Positions 22,568-35,200 of a stretch of DNA of 64,000 bases are shown here, piece by piece (within the stretch, counting starts at the first letter, position 1; each line of letters starts with the position of its first letter). Both the position numbers and the translations under genes were made by a program. The notes below the pieces were generated by a model. The model was given only the letters and a program-made list of their open reading frames with translations, did not search any database and was not told where the DNA came from. The DNA lies in assembly GCA_004352715.1 (NCBI GenBank), contig SCFE01000022.1, forward strand, positions 2,550,377 through 2,614,376, in the 5' to 3' direction. Origin of the DNA: Hofstenia miamia (taxonomy: Eukaryota; Xenacoelomorpha; Acoela).

Positions 22568-24224
22568 TTTGAAATATCAGCTAAATATTGTAAAAAAATT
22601 CAAATGAATATATACTGTCATATTTTATCTTGTCTGAATATATGTTCATAAAGAGTAGCCTGAAAAAAACATTTGAAACAGTGTTTTAAACACCTACATT
22701 TTCATTGTTTTTCAGCATATTTTTTTTCAGAATATTTTGCTACCTTTGTATTAGATAGTCTTATCAGCTTTAAGCAATATTTTTATAAATTCACAATTAT
22801 ATGTTTCCTATAAATAAAAATTAGGATAATGTGCAATAAAGTAAATATTAGTGTGTAACAGGTTTGTCTTGAGATGTGGGATGTATTTCTGGGAAACTGT
22901 TTTTCTAGGGTCAGAGTTAGGATTTTTTTAGTTTTTCAGAAGTTTTCTGACATTGTTATTATAGTTAGTGTGGCATCACTCAATGCAATTACAAACATTT
23001 CTACATTAATTTTTAAATTCATTAAATTGTAAATTAATATTATCCATACCAATATGTAATTGCTTTATTTCACCCAAAATGATAGGAGACAATCTGTGCA
23101 AATTTTAAATGTTTGAATCATCTGCTATGCAATAATTCTGATATTAATTGATTACCATGTTAAAGGTTAATGAGGGACCTGTTAGTGCTTACTCTCTGTT
23201 TCATGGTATGCTTTTAGTGCTCCTTTTGCTTATTAGATACCTGTTTTTAAGTTCAAATACTTTGACTTGGTTACAAAAAATTCAATAGCTTTTACTCTAC
23301 CTTTACTTCTAGTTGTGTACGTTTTACTAAAATGCTTTTCTAAATTATCTGATTTTTGCCAAGGGTGCCTTGTTCAGGTTCAGCTTTACAAACTCNTTTG
23401 AAATATCAGCTAAATATTGTAAAAAAATTCAAATGAATATATACTGTCATATTTTATCTTGTCTGAATATATGTTCATAAAGAGTAGCCTGAAAAAAACA
23501 TTTGAAACAGTGTTTTAAACACCTACATTTTCATTGTTTTTCAGCATATTTTTTTTCAGAATATTTTGCTACCTTTGTATTAGATAGTCTTATCAGCTTT
23601 AAGCAATATTTTTATAAATTCACAATTATATGTTTCCTATAAATAAAAATTAGGATAATGTGCAATAAAGTAAATATTAGTGTGTAACAGGTTTGTCTTG
23701 AGATGTGGGATGTATTTCTGGGAAACTGTTTTTCTAGGGTCAGAGTTAGGATTTTTTTAGTTTTTCAGAAGTTTTCTGACATTGTTATTATAGTTAGTGT
23801 GGCATCACTCAATGCAATTACAAACATTTCTACATTAATTTTTAAATTCATTAAATTGTAAATTAATATTATCCATACCAATATGTAATTGCTTTATTTC
23901 ACCCAAAATGATAGGAGACAATCTGTGCAAATTTTAAATGTTTGAATCATCTGCTATGCAATAATTCTGATATTAATTGATTACCATGTTAAAGGTTAAT
24001 GAGGGACCTGTTAGTGCTTACTCTCTGTTTCATGGTATGCTTTTAGTGCTCCTTTTGCTTATTAGATACCTGTTTTTAAGTTCAAATACTTTGACTTGGT
24101 TACAAAAAATTCAATAGCTTTTACTCTACCTTTACTTCTAGTTGTGTACGTTTTACTAAAATGCTTTTCTAAATTATCTGATTTTTGCCAAGGGTGCCTT
24201 GTTCAGGTTCAGCTTTACAAACTC
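22568..24224. repeat. 828-bp exact tandem duplication joined by a single N (probable assembly artefact)
   Basis: 22568-23395 and 23397-24224 appear identical throughout, separated by one N at 23396. The inverted partner arm (about 46890-47650) and the copy at 35201-37675 hold only one unit. Two unmerged contig ends explain this best. Confidence 0.85.
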
Positions 24225-25496
24225 ATCACTACAGCAATTGGCTTATATAACAAATTTTCTAACACATACACATATAAATTCTTAAATTATTCATATATTT
24301 ATTATATGATGTGCAAATAACTGCACTCTGTAACCACACCCCCCTCTTATTATTCATGAATTAATTATGGGTTTATTACTCATCAATTAGCACCTGTCAA
24401 TCAATTCTTAACAAATGTAATGAAAACATTTTTGATAAGTGATTCCAAATGAATCCCTTACAAAAATTTTTGATGAAATTTTAAAGCAAATTAGTAGTCT
24501 TAATGAATAATTGTACTGACATTATATCTCTTTATTAATAAGGGATTGTATTGAATCCAATCAGGTCTATGATGTATCATAATATTTGGAGAAATATTTA
24601 GTCATGTATATGCATAGTTTACATAAGTGTATAGTTTGGCTTCTTAACAATTAGACTATTAGCAAAAATTTACTATGTATTGTTAAGAAATTAGTTGGTT
24701 TTTATGCAAATTTTTTTTTATATAAAATTTAGCATTTAATTTGATTTGGAATTATGTAAATATATGTTCGTTGTCAGATTTATTTTTTTCATGCTTGTAT
24801 TTATGTTAAAACATTGGTAGATGTAATATCATTTTAAAACAACTGTGTTTAATTTACTTCAATCTTAGAAATATAACATATTATTTCAACAAAGCTCATT
24901 AGCAGAAAGAAATGGTGAAAATTCCATTGTTTTAACAAGAACAATGTGTTTTTAATGCAATAATCAACCTTTGTGGAGAGTTTTATTGCAGAGGTTGCCT
25001 TCTTATTTACTGTGGTTTTGTTTTTATGCTTTGAAATGTGAAATTCTCTGTGTATGTTGGAGATTTCATTGCTTTATAACTCATAGCAGGGGTTTCTATT
25101 GTATCAAACATTTATCATTAATTATGAAAACAAGATATATGATATTATTAAACACATAGTGCCTTGAATGGCTAAATCAATTACAGCAGTGGATAAGATA
25201 TGTTCAAACCATTACATAATGGGATTGTTATATCTAGTAGCATGCTAATAATTTACTCATAAAGTAAAATATGTTAGAATTTCCATCATCATTGTAAAAA
25301 GGAGAGTTCACAGTAATTTTTAGATATAGAATAATATATTTAATGAATAATTATTCAAAAACCACTATCATCACAATCAATTGATGTGAAAAAAATGAAC
25401 TCTGTATGAATATTAAGTGTATAAATTTGAGCAAAATTATGGAAAACAAAGGAATTTCATCTGGTTTGTTTACAAACATTGGCTTAAAACAACTGA

Positions 25497-25760
25497 ATGA
25501 TTCAATGTTTGGTAAAGACAGAGGAGAAATTATCATGTTCTGTAATAGTCAGTGAACTTAACTCAGTTTCAGAAGAACCTTGTTATTTACAGTACATATT
25601 TCTTTATGAGTTATCAATTGGTGAACAGTATACAATTCACAATGTGCATGTAACTTATTCAAAGTATGGCCCTGTGGTAAACTTATTTTGTACAATAGAA
25701 ATTGTTTTTTTCTTCCCAAATGATATGAACATCAAGCTGGTGTATGGTTTAATATGTTAA
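25497..25760 (+). CDS. Hypothetical 87-residue ORF inside repeat (inverted twin at 45294-45557)
   Basis: The frame MIQCLVKTEEKLSC...VYGLIC is kept in the inverted-repeat twin with four amino-acid changes. All four nucleotide differences I count are non-synonymous, so nothing suggests protein-level selection; recent duplication alone explains the shared frame. It is possibly a leftover of a repeat-encoded protein with a beta-rich pattern. Confidence 0.25.
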   Translation: MIQCLVKTEEKLSCSVIVSELNSVSEEPCYLQYIFLYELSIGEQYTIHNVHVTYSKYGPVVNLFCTIEIVFFFPNDMNIKLVYGLIC

Positions 25761-26229
25761 ATGGACTTGAAGTTCTTTGATTACAATAAGGAATACTTTG
25801 GATGGGCTGGATTTAAATCAACAAAGCAATGTCAGAAATTGACTAGTGTAATTTAATTTTCTATAAAACTATGCATTGATGTGTTAGGTGAACATTTTGT
25901 GTCTTAGAAATATATGCAACAGTTTAACAAGCTCATTAGTGTGCAGAAATGTTGAAAATTCTATTGTGTTGACTAGAACAATATGTTTTTATGTTTTGAA
26001 ATGTGAAATTATCTTTTTTCCATATAGTTTATGCAACTAACAAAATTATTTAAAGTTTGTTTATTGCATTAAAATATTCTAGAACATACACATATACATA
26101 TATTTTTATAGCAGTGACTAATGACTAGTTATTTGAACACCTTCTATATATGTGGAGGAAATGGGAATCAAAAATAGTTTATGCTTGCAATTAATGCTAA
26201 TTTCTCATAGAGGGTATAATGCCTTATGT

Positions 26230-29200
26230 TTTTAATGAAATAAATATATCAATATTATTTTTCCAAATTGCAAAATGTAACACATTATTTGGTTTTTATG
26301 GAGATTGAGTCAAGGATGGTTGAATTTCTCTACCTCAGGTAAGTTATTTGTACATTTATATAGTGAAAAATTTAAGATTAAGCAAATTTTTAATTGGAAA
26401 TTGATTGTTTTACATGTTAAATATTACTGACATCATTAAAAATTTCCTGGAGATACTTGATTTGGAAATGAAAACACTACATATATTATCAATGCAATGT
26501 GTAAAGAAACTAAATTACAAATGAAAAAACATTAGCAAAAACTGTAAAAATATACTTTCTTCTTTCATTGCATTAAATGTGCCAACTCCTTCACAATAGG
26601 TATCAACTTCTCACAGTGTAAAGGAATGAGAATTAAATTGAAAGATTAAATTTATTGTAATTGACCTGGATGGAGATTCTACACCAACTCACAACCTACT
26701 CATTGTTTCCTTCTAAACTTTTCATGATTTCTGATATCATTCTTTGCTTTTCAAAAATTATATGTTTTTGAAGGATACATGGGTTTTCAGTTGATTTTTC
26801 ACAGGGGATGCAGGGGAAATGGGAGTTGTAGGGGCAGGGGGAATGCACAAAATAAGCAATATATGGCCAAAAACATAATTCCATGCTGCACTTTTCAGGA
26901 TCACTCCTCCATTTTTAGGACTTGTTCTTCTTTTTTCAGGACCCATTCTTTACTTTCCCAGATATCAAAAATTTTCATTTTCATATACATTTTATAAATT
27001 TAGGATAAATTAGCATTCTTTATCAACCAAAACCTTAAACCAAAGTCACAAATCCATGTTTCTTAAACCTAAAGCCTAACAGAGTATTCTTAGTCGTTAG
27101 GAAAGGTTCCAACCCATGCCAATGTGATGCCCATGACTATTTGCCATGTGGAAATGAAATGATTCTATTGGATGCCATCTGAGGATGAAATATTTTTAAC
27201 AAAGTTAAATTAAACAAATTAATTTCTTACAAAGTTTTTATTTTTGATTTTTAGGATGGAGTAAAGTGATATAATTAATGACATGAAATGTTTGGCAGAG
27301 TTAAGACTAATTTTTTGACAAAGATTTTATTTTTTAGGCAAACTTACATATTTGCTTTTGTTAATATAGTTATGAAATGTTCATTGTAACAATGTTTTTA
27401 ATTATGCAACACTCTTTATGAAGGAAAATAATTCATACATGGAAAAGCCAACACTTGGGTATAACATTTTATATTTTGTACAGACATATATTTCAACATG
27501 TATTAGTATTAATCAAAGATATAGTATGCAAGAGGTAAAAAACAGCAATTTCTTTAGCAATGTGTATAAATTGTACTAAATGTAAATGTGTACATTACAC
27601 AATGCCCCATGTGATGAAGTTTTTAAGACATGTTTGTTGTAACAATGTTTAATCATGCAACAAAGAAAATAATTGATAGATGTGAAACTCATTTACTGGT
27701 AATATTGAAATACAAAATAGAGAAATATTTTGCTAAACTTAAACACTATATTTGCATGAAAGAGACATGCAATTTCAAAAACAAGATAGAAATATCCACC
27801 AAACTTAATAACAAACATATGAAATATACCATAAATCAATTAAAACTTGAAATGTCAGATATAAATGACAAAAGCAAGTTTGTTTTCAGCAATATACAAA
27901 TACAAAATAGAAAAATATTCACCATGCTTCAGCATTACACACATATGAAGCAAAACACATTGTATATGAACTGTTTTTCTGCAGACTGAGTTGATGTGCA
28001 TAACTTCACTGCATCTAGCAAATTTACACAGAGGTACCATAATTTATTCTTAAAGTTGACATGGGAAATCATTACATCCAAACGTGTTATCAAGATTATT
28101 TACTAGATTGTAAGCTGATATATCCACAATAGCAATGCATTAATTCATCTTTCCAAAATTGCTTGTGCTTTCATGTTGAATTAACCATTCCAAGTGTGTA
28201 AAATGTTTGTAAATTGGTAAACAAAGTTTTTTAATAGTGTATTATTTACACACAAAAATACAGTTGCCTGGTAATTAGCAGACAGGTCACTAAGAATTTT
28301 GAGAAACACGCCATTTAATATAAATAATGAAAAACAAGATGTATAAAATCCCATAATATAAATTCATTTTAAAGTGGAAATGTAAACAACATGCTCAGTT
28401 AATCATGAAATATTATAATATGCATATCCAGTGAAAACAAAATATGGAAAAAGTATATGATGTACCCATTATTGTTTGTGGAGATGCATTTTGAAATCAT
28501 TAGCACAGTTTGAATTGCTGCTTAAGTAGCTTTAAAACAGGTAATTGTTTAGTCACAAATTTAATCTTTTAGTATTAAAAATGAAAAATTCACTCTAATT
28601 TCCTGCTCCAAAAACCATAGTGCTTTCAATCTCTTGTGTGTCAAGATGATTATATGATAAACACATTTTTTCAAAGTGAAACCATTGTTAATTGAGTTGA
28701 AACATGCTTTAAATTGTGCCTTCACCATTGAAAAACTGAAACCATGTATGACTATGACATTACAATATAACAAAGAAAAAAGAAATTTTGTAAACATCAC
28801 CATTATTTTTAAAATTAAATCTAGTTTACTAATTATTTATTGTAAATTTCCTGTAAAATATTTTGTTAATTTATTTTTTTGCAATTCATTTCTTTGCTAA
28901 AAGATTTGAATTATAGCATTTGACCAAAATCAAATTACTGTAAAAAAGTATCAGGAACTTTTAATCATTAAATGAATGAATTTATGCTGTATATTTACTG
29001 ATATTGTCAATATGTGTTCTCTCCCAACATCAAATTAGTTGATACCTGTTGTGAAGGAGTTGGCACATTTAATGCAATGAAAGAAGAAAGTATATTTTTA
29101 CAGTTTTTGCTAATGTTTTTTCATTTGTAATTTAGTTTCTTTACACATTGCATTGATAATATATGTAGTGTTTTCATTTCCAAATCAAGTATCTCCAGGA

Positions 29201-29415
29201 AATTTTTAATGATGTCAGTAATATTTAACATGTAAAACAATCAATTTCCAACTAAAAATTTACTTAATCTTAAATTTTTCACTATATAAATGTACAAATA
29301 ACTTACCTGAGGTAGAGAAATTCAACCATCCTTGACTCAATCTCCATAAAAACCAAATAATGTGTTACATTTTGCAATTTGGAAAAATAATATTGATATA
29401 TTTATTTCATTAAAA
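26230..29415. repeat. Inverted repeat pair 26230-26613 / 29040-29415
   Basis: 26301-26613 (AGATTGAGTCAAGGATGGTTG...CTTCACAATAGGTATCAACT) is found reverse-complemented at 29040-29345, ~95% identical, and similarity extends outward to about 26230/29415. The 2.4-kb interior holds repeat fragments: 27125-27295 and 27856-28560 match 56455-56620, 56740-56890 and 58062-58560. The 119-codon ORF at 27630-27989 is made of such repeated units, not a gene. Confidence 0.8.
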
Positions 29416-29559
29416 ACATAAATGTATAGTTATAACTTTAAAGTTTACACAAACACTGCAAACATCAAATGAAATAATTTTGATTTTCCATCATTTCTTC
29501 ATTCTGTGTGAATGTCCAGCATGATATACAGTCTACTAGTCCTGGTGAATTCTATTATT

Positions 29560-30950
29560 TCACCTTGCTCCCTACAAAATGTTGTTTATTCTATCAATAT
29601 ATGATCATGATGTAACATCCTCTACCAGGCTTTGACATCTAATTTCTCTATTATGCTGTTATAATTAGAACAATATATTAGTGGGTAGGGATGTACTACT
29701 CTTATACTGCTTGACTTCTACATTATAAATTCCATTAACTATAATTAATAAATGGTATAATGAACACTGTTTAGCTTAGCAGCATCATTTCCAGTTGTTG
29801 GTGATTGGGCATCTGCCCCATGCAAATCTCCACATACAGTAACAACCACTCTTCTATGTTCCAGTTGAATTAGTTCCACCTCTCATCTCAGCAACATAAC
29901 TAGATTAGTGCTTACTCAAGACTTGACACAACTTGACTTAGTCTCAATTTGTAGTGTACTATATACTTGCAACCTTGATTGTTACTAGCTGCTTAATTAG
30001 TATTGCATTTAGCCATCACTGAATTATATTGGCTTTAGTTAATTAATTAAATATCTAGCAGCTTCCTACTCTACATGTAATAATCAATACATGCTTGGTC
30101 ACATTGTCAGTCACATTATAGTCATTAATTTGGATAAAAAATAATGTAAATATAAATTCCTACATTTGGCTCACTAGCCTTATTTTGAGTTATTTGTTGT
30201 TGCTACATGTAAGATAATGATCAATAGTCAGATAAATGGAAATAAAAACTCTTAACCATAGTCCTAGCATATGTGCAGGTTTGTGGCTCAGCACAAGGAA
30301 CCCAGAATCATTCCCATGATGGGATCTTCCCCACTACTAAGCACCAATCATTTAGCTGAACATTGTATTAAATAATCAAACCATAAAAAGAAACAAATAT
30401 TAGAATTCCAAAGAAATTTCTTTATCAATTGTTGCAATGAATTTTTCTCTATTTATAGTTAACTTGAAAAACTACCTGTCAATTTCAAATTTTGAATTAT
30501 TCATCTGCCAAGATGACTAAAAATAATGGAAGTGAATTCACCTTCTTCATTTTGCCAAATTAGTAGGATCAACAAATACTATTTCTAATCAATTACACTG
30601 ATATTTCTTGGTTGCATAAATACAAACTAATCTAAGTTGATAATAACATTTTATAATATATTTTTAATCACATTTTAAATTTGATCTTAATTTTCTTTAT
30701 CTGACATTCTTTCATTAGTAGCTTAATTCACTTGATGATGCTACAATGATACAGGTTTATACATTAGATTTTGTTTTTCATGATGAGTAATTAATGTTGT
30801 GCTTGGGTTTATAGCATATGTCAGCATCAAGGGGCATTTATCCAATAAAGGTAATCATGTGTGTCCAACAAATTGAGGTTCTACAATATTGATTTGTACC
30901 ATTAAAACATGATTTCCAGCATATATGTCACATTAGACACAATAGAAAGC
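29560..30950 (+). repeat. Diverged repeat block (copy at 56880-58060)
   Basis: Same-strand similarity to 56880-58060, e.g. CTACCAGGCTTTGACAT / CAACCAGGCCTTTGTTG, GATCAATAGTCAGA...CTTAACCATAG, and GGCTCAGCACAAGGAACCC / ACTGGCACAAGGACCC. No ORF of note. The block is followed at 31133 by the LTR-element ORF3 start. Confidence 0.65.
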
Positions 30951-32169
30951 CCTGCCATGCATGTAAATATAAATATTATTATGAAATGCATTGTTCTGAT
31001 CACTAAGGCCTAAAACATGAAAATTAATCAATATCTCTCCTATGTATGATGGTATGACTATATTTCCAATTTCTACTGAAATTTTGATTAATGATGCCAT
31101 GCTAATATTTGCACTATGTGTCATACATCTGTCCGCCACTGAGTGAGAAGGAGGTTGGAAGGTAGCCAACTTGAAAGAGATGCCTCACCTAGGCGTGGGA
31201 GACACGTTTCTCTGCTTGCTGAGGCCTGCGCAAGAAAAAGAGGACGTCAGGAAGGTGCTGAGGAGAGTCTGATTCTTTTTGGGCGACACATTGCTCCACG
31301 ACTTGGAGAGGAGACAGCATTTCCCACGACGCCCTCCACATCTCGCCCCTACATGGAGAGACACGTTTCCCCACATGTGCAAGAGGAGCTGGCAACCCCC
31401 ACTTTAAAAACTTATGATTNAGAAGAAGACGAATATCTAAAGTCGGTGATGAAACATTACACCCATACTATATTGCAACTAGAAAAGCCATAGCCATTAT
31501 CCGTGATAATATATCAGAGGAGACTAAAGATCAACTCCGCCGTACCTACAACAGACGCAACATGACTTGCTCTATTGACGTCATCCCTTTCGTCATAGAT
31601 GCCTCCCGTCGCCCCAAAATCAACACAATTATTGCTTACGATTCCAGGATGATGGAAACTTTGAGTCGTCTATATTGGCGCAGCACAGTGCACACCACAG
31701 TGCACACGTTTTTCAATGACAATTTCAATATATATAACCTATGTCAGTTTTTGAATAGTGGCAAAACCATTGATAGTTTTGAGTGTATAAACATAGACTT
31801 CCAAAACCTCCTCTTTATTTACTTCTTAAGGATATCTGAAATACAATCAGAGGACATAATGGAACAAATCGAGATTGTGTATTGCATCACCAAAGTTGAG
31901 GGCATTCATCTAATAATGATAGTTCGTGGCGAGTATGAAACTGCAGTACCTGAACCAATAGAAAACTTACATTTTCGGATGGAGAATTTCTTGATCCTAT
32001 CAAAAGATGATTATGCCCCTATTTCATCACATTCCATGAGCCACCTTCCAATCACTAGGCTCATATATACCGATTTACTTCTGTGTCAAAGAGTGCCATC
32101 CCATCGTCTAGCTGTTGACCAGAAATTAATTATTGACGTCCTGCTACAATCACAGACATTAGAAGTTAC

Positions 32170-32227
32170 NNNNNNNNNNNNNNNNNNNNNNNNNNNNNNN
32201 NNNNNNNNNNNNNNNNNNNNNNNNNNN
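32170..32227. other. 58-N gap with duplicated flanks
   Basis: 32046-32169 and 32228-32351 are the same 124 bases (one difference). The gap is an unmerged overlap; no sequence is likely missing. Confidence 0.85.
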
Positions 32228-32817
32228 TTCCCATCACTAGGCTCATATATACCGATTTACTTCTGTGTCAAAGAGTGCCATCCCATCGTCTAGCTGTTGA
32301 CCAGAAATTAATTATTGACGTCCTGCTACAATCACAGACATTAGAAGTTACAGATCCCAACACTCCCTTGTTAGCTACCGTAACTGATATGAGAGTTAGC
32401 TTCGTCTTCGCCCAGAGTGGCCAACTACTTAATGAGATTCAAACTATCTGGTCTGATCTAAAGGCAGATTTCAACCCTGAGTCCAATTGGCCCTGTTTAG
32501 ATATATCTAGCCCATCACAGACTTATCACCCGTCTGTAGAACAAACTCTTCGAGACATCAAAGTCTCTTATAACAATCAGGATAAGAAAAATTTTAAAGA
32601 GCGTCTTTTTGCAGAGAAAAAATTACCAGATATATATGCCAGAGGAGCAATTTGGATATTAGCAATCTATCTAACAAAAGAGCCTCAACTTCAGATACCC
32701 ATGTCACACGAGAAGAGGACGTCCCTCATGAAAATAACTATTCACGAATTAGCCGTGTGCCCACTGACATGGAAAGTGAAAAACTGGCTGCTGTATAAGT
32801 GTAGTCCTCCTTCTTCC

Positions 32818-33047
32818 NNNNNNNNNNNNNNNNNNNNNNNNNNNNNNNNNNNNNNNNNNNNNNNNNNNNNNNNNNNNNNNNNNNNNNNNNNNNNNNNNNN
32901 NNNNNNNNNNNNNNNNNNNNNNNNNNNNNNNNNNNNNNNNNNNNNNNNNNNNNNNNNNNNNNNNNNNNNNNNNNNNNNNNNNNNNNNNNNNNNNNNNNNN
33001 NNNNNNNNNNNNNNNNNNNNNNNNNNNNNNNNNNNNNNNNNNNNNNN
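32818..33047. other. 230-N gap with duplicated flanks
   Basis: The 30 bases before (32788-32817) reappear after the gap (33048-33077), again suggesting an unmerged overlap inside ORF3. Confidence 0.8.
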
Positions 33048-34925
33048 CTGCTGTATAAGTGTAGTCCTCCTTCTTCCCCTGGAAAAACGAAGTGCGCCAT
33101 GGACAAGTTTGAAAAATATTATGCCCAACTAGTGGGGGCGAGCAGTGTTACTGGTAAGATGTTGATTATGTTAACTAGCAATCAACTTGGGATTTGTCCA
33201 TCGGACATCAATATTTTTTCTGATACAGTAAAGAAGTACATGTGGGGAGCCACAGCTGAGACAAAATTCGCCATATTCCACTCTGATAATGCTCCCCTGA
33301 GCACGAGAAGATTTGTAGAAAGATTGCCTGGATCAACAAAACAATTTCTTGAGCAAGTCACTAAGTTCGATGTATATGGAAAAATGAGCTTTTATTCAAC
33401 ATGCAGCAAATGAAGTACCCTGAATGCAGGTATGGCCAATTTATTGAATCAGCCAGGCATGTTAACAAGGAAGGCAAGATTATTCCCATCACCATTTTCA
33501 ATCAGGTGATGAGGACACTGGAGCAATTTTTTCGAGAGGAGGAGCTACTAGCATCTTCGGAGGTACAAATGTCTCCACACATTCATGACTTGATCAAAAA
33601 AGTTAATTTAGAAAAATTTGGAGGTAATGCCATCTCTCCTAAGCCGACACCACAATGGTCTGTAATGGAAGATGAACGTATTTTAATGGTCGAGCATGAT
33701 CCAAGTGAATTTCTAGATGATCTTACCATGCAGCAGAGAGTCCTGGTCGACAGCCATGATAAAGATGTCCTCTCGTTGATGAAGTGGTGTCTTACGGAGA
33801 TGTTCACCAAGGAGGAGTTAGTCATTTTACAATCCCCAGGGCGACATGTTGCTCTGGACGTAGAATGTACTACTTCTCGAGTACGAATCTCAACACAGCA
33901 GATTGAACGTTTACAACAAAAGGAACTCCGAGGAAAGTTCTGGGATACCATCAAGGACGCCCGTATAAATTATCCCATAATGATAGGAACAGCCACTTTA
34001 GCCTCTCATTCAAAGTTCAGTGAAATGGAGAAAAAGATCAAAACTTCAAATCTGTTGTGTATCCTGCCACCTACGATTGAAACCCCACTAATTCAGCCAA
34101 AATGGAAAGTACAAAAGCCTAAAAAGAAGGTCGCTGCTCAGTTATCTGATCAGATCAACTTTGTTAATAGTAAATCAGAAGCCATTAAAGCCAGTTGAAC
34201 AGGCGAGTATAAAATTGTGCGAGAGAAACTCATCACAGGAGGAAATGCCGAGCGTGTATTTATTGATGGCAAGTTAACTATAACTGATATTTTTGTGCGA
34301 GGACTACGCAATTACAAGCAATACAAGAAAAACTCGCCACACTGCAGCCTCATGTCCTTATCCTTTTCCAGGCTGCCGGAGATCGAATGTGGATAAATAA
34401 TGTTGAAACAGTGACTCGTTACTATGACGTTATGAAGAGAATTGAAATCATCACAATGATATGAGCCAACATATCTGATCTGGAAGAGATGACGCTAAAT
34501 CAAGTTCAAGATTACTGCTCGCTATTTGTGGATCATGCGACTACCATGGGGCCCCTGCGACAAGTCTTTTTACATTTTTACCCCGACACCAAGATCAGTG
34601 CTGATGATGCCATACGTCTGACACTGATGCGATGATGACGATAATGATTGCACCTTTGGCTTTATGAGCAGTTCTACGATACATTCACCAGGCAGTTGAA
34701 TAACCTTCGGAGAAATTGTCCCGTCAGCAATCGCATGCCAATCATCAAATTTCTATGGCTGAAGGACGAGGTGGTTACACAAAGAGAGGTACTTATGCAA
34801 ATAACCTGAGAGGCACATTACATGGAAGTCACAACATGGGATGGTGAACTCGCTACAAAGATGATCGTGGCTACACAAAATATCGTTTCTGGGCCAGCCC
34901 TTCAACTGCTAGCCGAAAATTAATT

Positions 34926-34940
34926 TGAGCAAGGGAGGCA
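34926..34940 (+). promoter_or_regulatory. Polypurine tract of the LTR element
   Basis: GAGCAAGGGAGGCA lies directly before TGTAGAGTTGCTC, the start of the LTR. This is the normal plus-strand priming arrangement in LTR retrotransposons. Confidence 0.65.
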
Positions 34941-35199
34941 TGTAGAGTTGCTCGGGGATTTTGTTGATTTTATTCTTTTACAACTTTACTTTGTAATATT
35001 ACGTCACTATGACGTTAGTAGCTATTTTTGATCTTAGGTTACTATTGCTAGTTTGATGTCCCCTCGATGGTGCTTATTATTGCTCAAATTTAATTTTGCA
35101 ATGTTAAACTACGTTGACATCTGATTATTGTAAACAAAGGCAGGTAATAGTTAAACATTTGTATAAAACCTGAGGAAAATGTAGCGATAGCTTAATAGA
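34941..35199 (+). mobile_element. 3' LTR fragment of the ORF3 element
   Basis: Starts TGTAGAGTTGCTCGGGG and matches the first ~235 bp of the solo LTR at 35644, with several indels. It includes GTATAAAACCTGAGG, a TATA-like box. It is interrupted at the single N (35200), after which unrelated repeat sequence starts; the join may be artificial. Confidence 0.75.
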
Positions 35200-35200
35200 N

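Larger units (their letters stand above)
21930..26230. repeat. Left arm of a long inverted repeat
   Basis: Reverse-complement match of 44650-48270. Check points: 21930 pairs with 48270, 24230 with about 46890, 25497 with 45557, 26230 with about 44650. The sum of paired coordinates is constant once the 829-bp duplication at 22568 is allowed for. Identity is high: four differences in 264 bp at 25497-25760. The spacer is about 18 kb. Confidence 0.85.
31133..34930 (+). pseudogene. ORF3: long unrecognised protein at the 3' end of an LTR element, broken
   Basis: The head (31133-31419) equals the DNA just after the gypsy pol gene at 44287-44573. It codes for a basic segment with three R-H-(V/I)-(S/A)-P units; its start codon is TTG here where 44310 has ATG. 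After a single N (31420) the main frame runs from about 31421 (IRDNISEETKDQLRRTYN, then MTCSIDVIPFVIDASRRPK) through two small gaps. Later landmarks are LGICPSDI, KYMWGAT (33234-33254), EELLASSEVQMSP, MFTKEELVIL, GKFWDTIKDARINYP and YYDVMKRIEIITM (near 34420). Breaks: frame change near 33405, TGA at 34196-34198, frame change near 34300, TGA near 34460, stops near 34630. No Walker, DDE, RT, signal peptide or clear membrane segment is seen. It ends just before a polypurine tract and LTR. A diverged homologue lies at 62196-64000. Function unknown; the position is that of an env or accessory gene. Confidence 0.6.

Noticed and set aside
24971-25159. Short ORFs in the repeat arms (also 24096-24320, 28561-28900, 52219-52497, 55413-55921, 58209-58406)
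   Set aside because: Phe/Ile/Tyr-rich low-complexity translations of AT-rich DNA with no recognisable motif.
25497-25760. 87-codon ORF conserved in both repeat arms as a selected gene
   Set aside because: The differences seen are all non-synonymous and the arms are recent duplicates, so conservation is uninformative.
27630-27989. 119-codon ORF
   Set aside because: Built of repeated ATACAAAATAGA...ATTAC-ACATATGAA units shared with 56740-56890; no protein pattern.
30270-30340. tRNA or tRNA-derived SINE (GGCTCAGCACAAGGAACCC, copy at 57575-57610 with TTCGAATC)
   Set aside because: The A/B-box resemblance is weak and no cloverleaf can be drawn.
31185-31395. Minus-strand ORFs under the ORF3 head (and at 44340-44550)
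   Set aside because: Shadows of the plus-strand frame, which alone connects with pol and ORF3.
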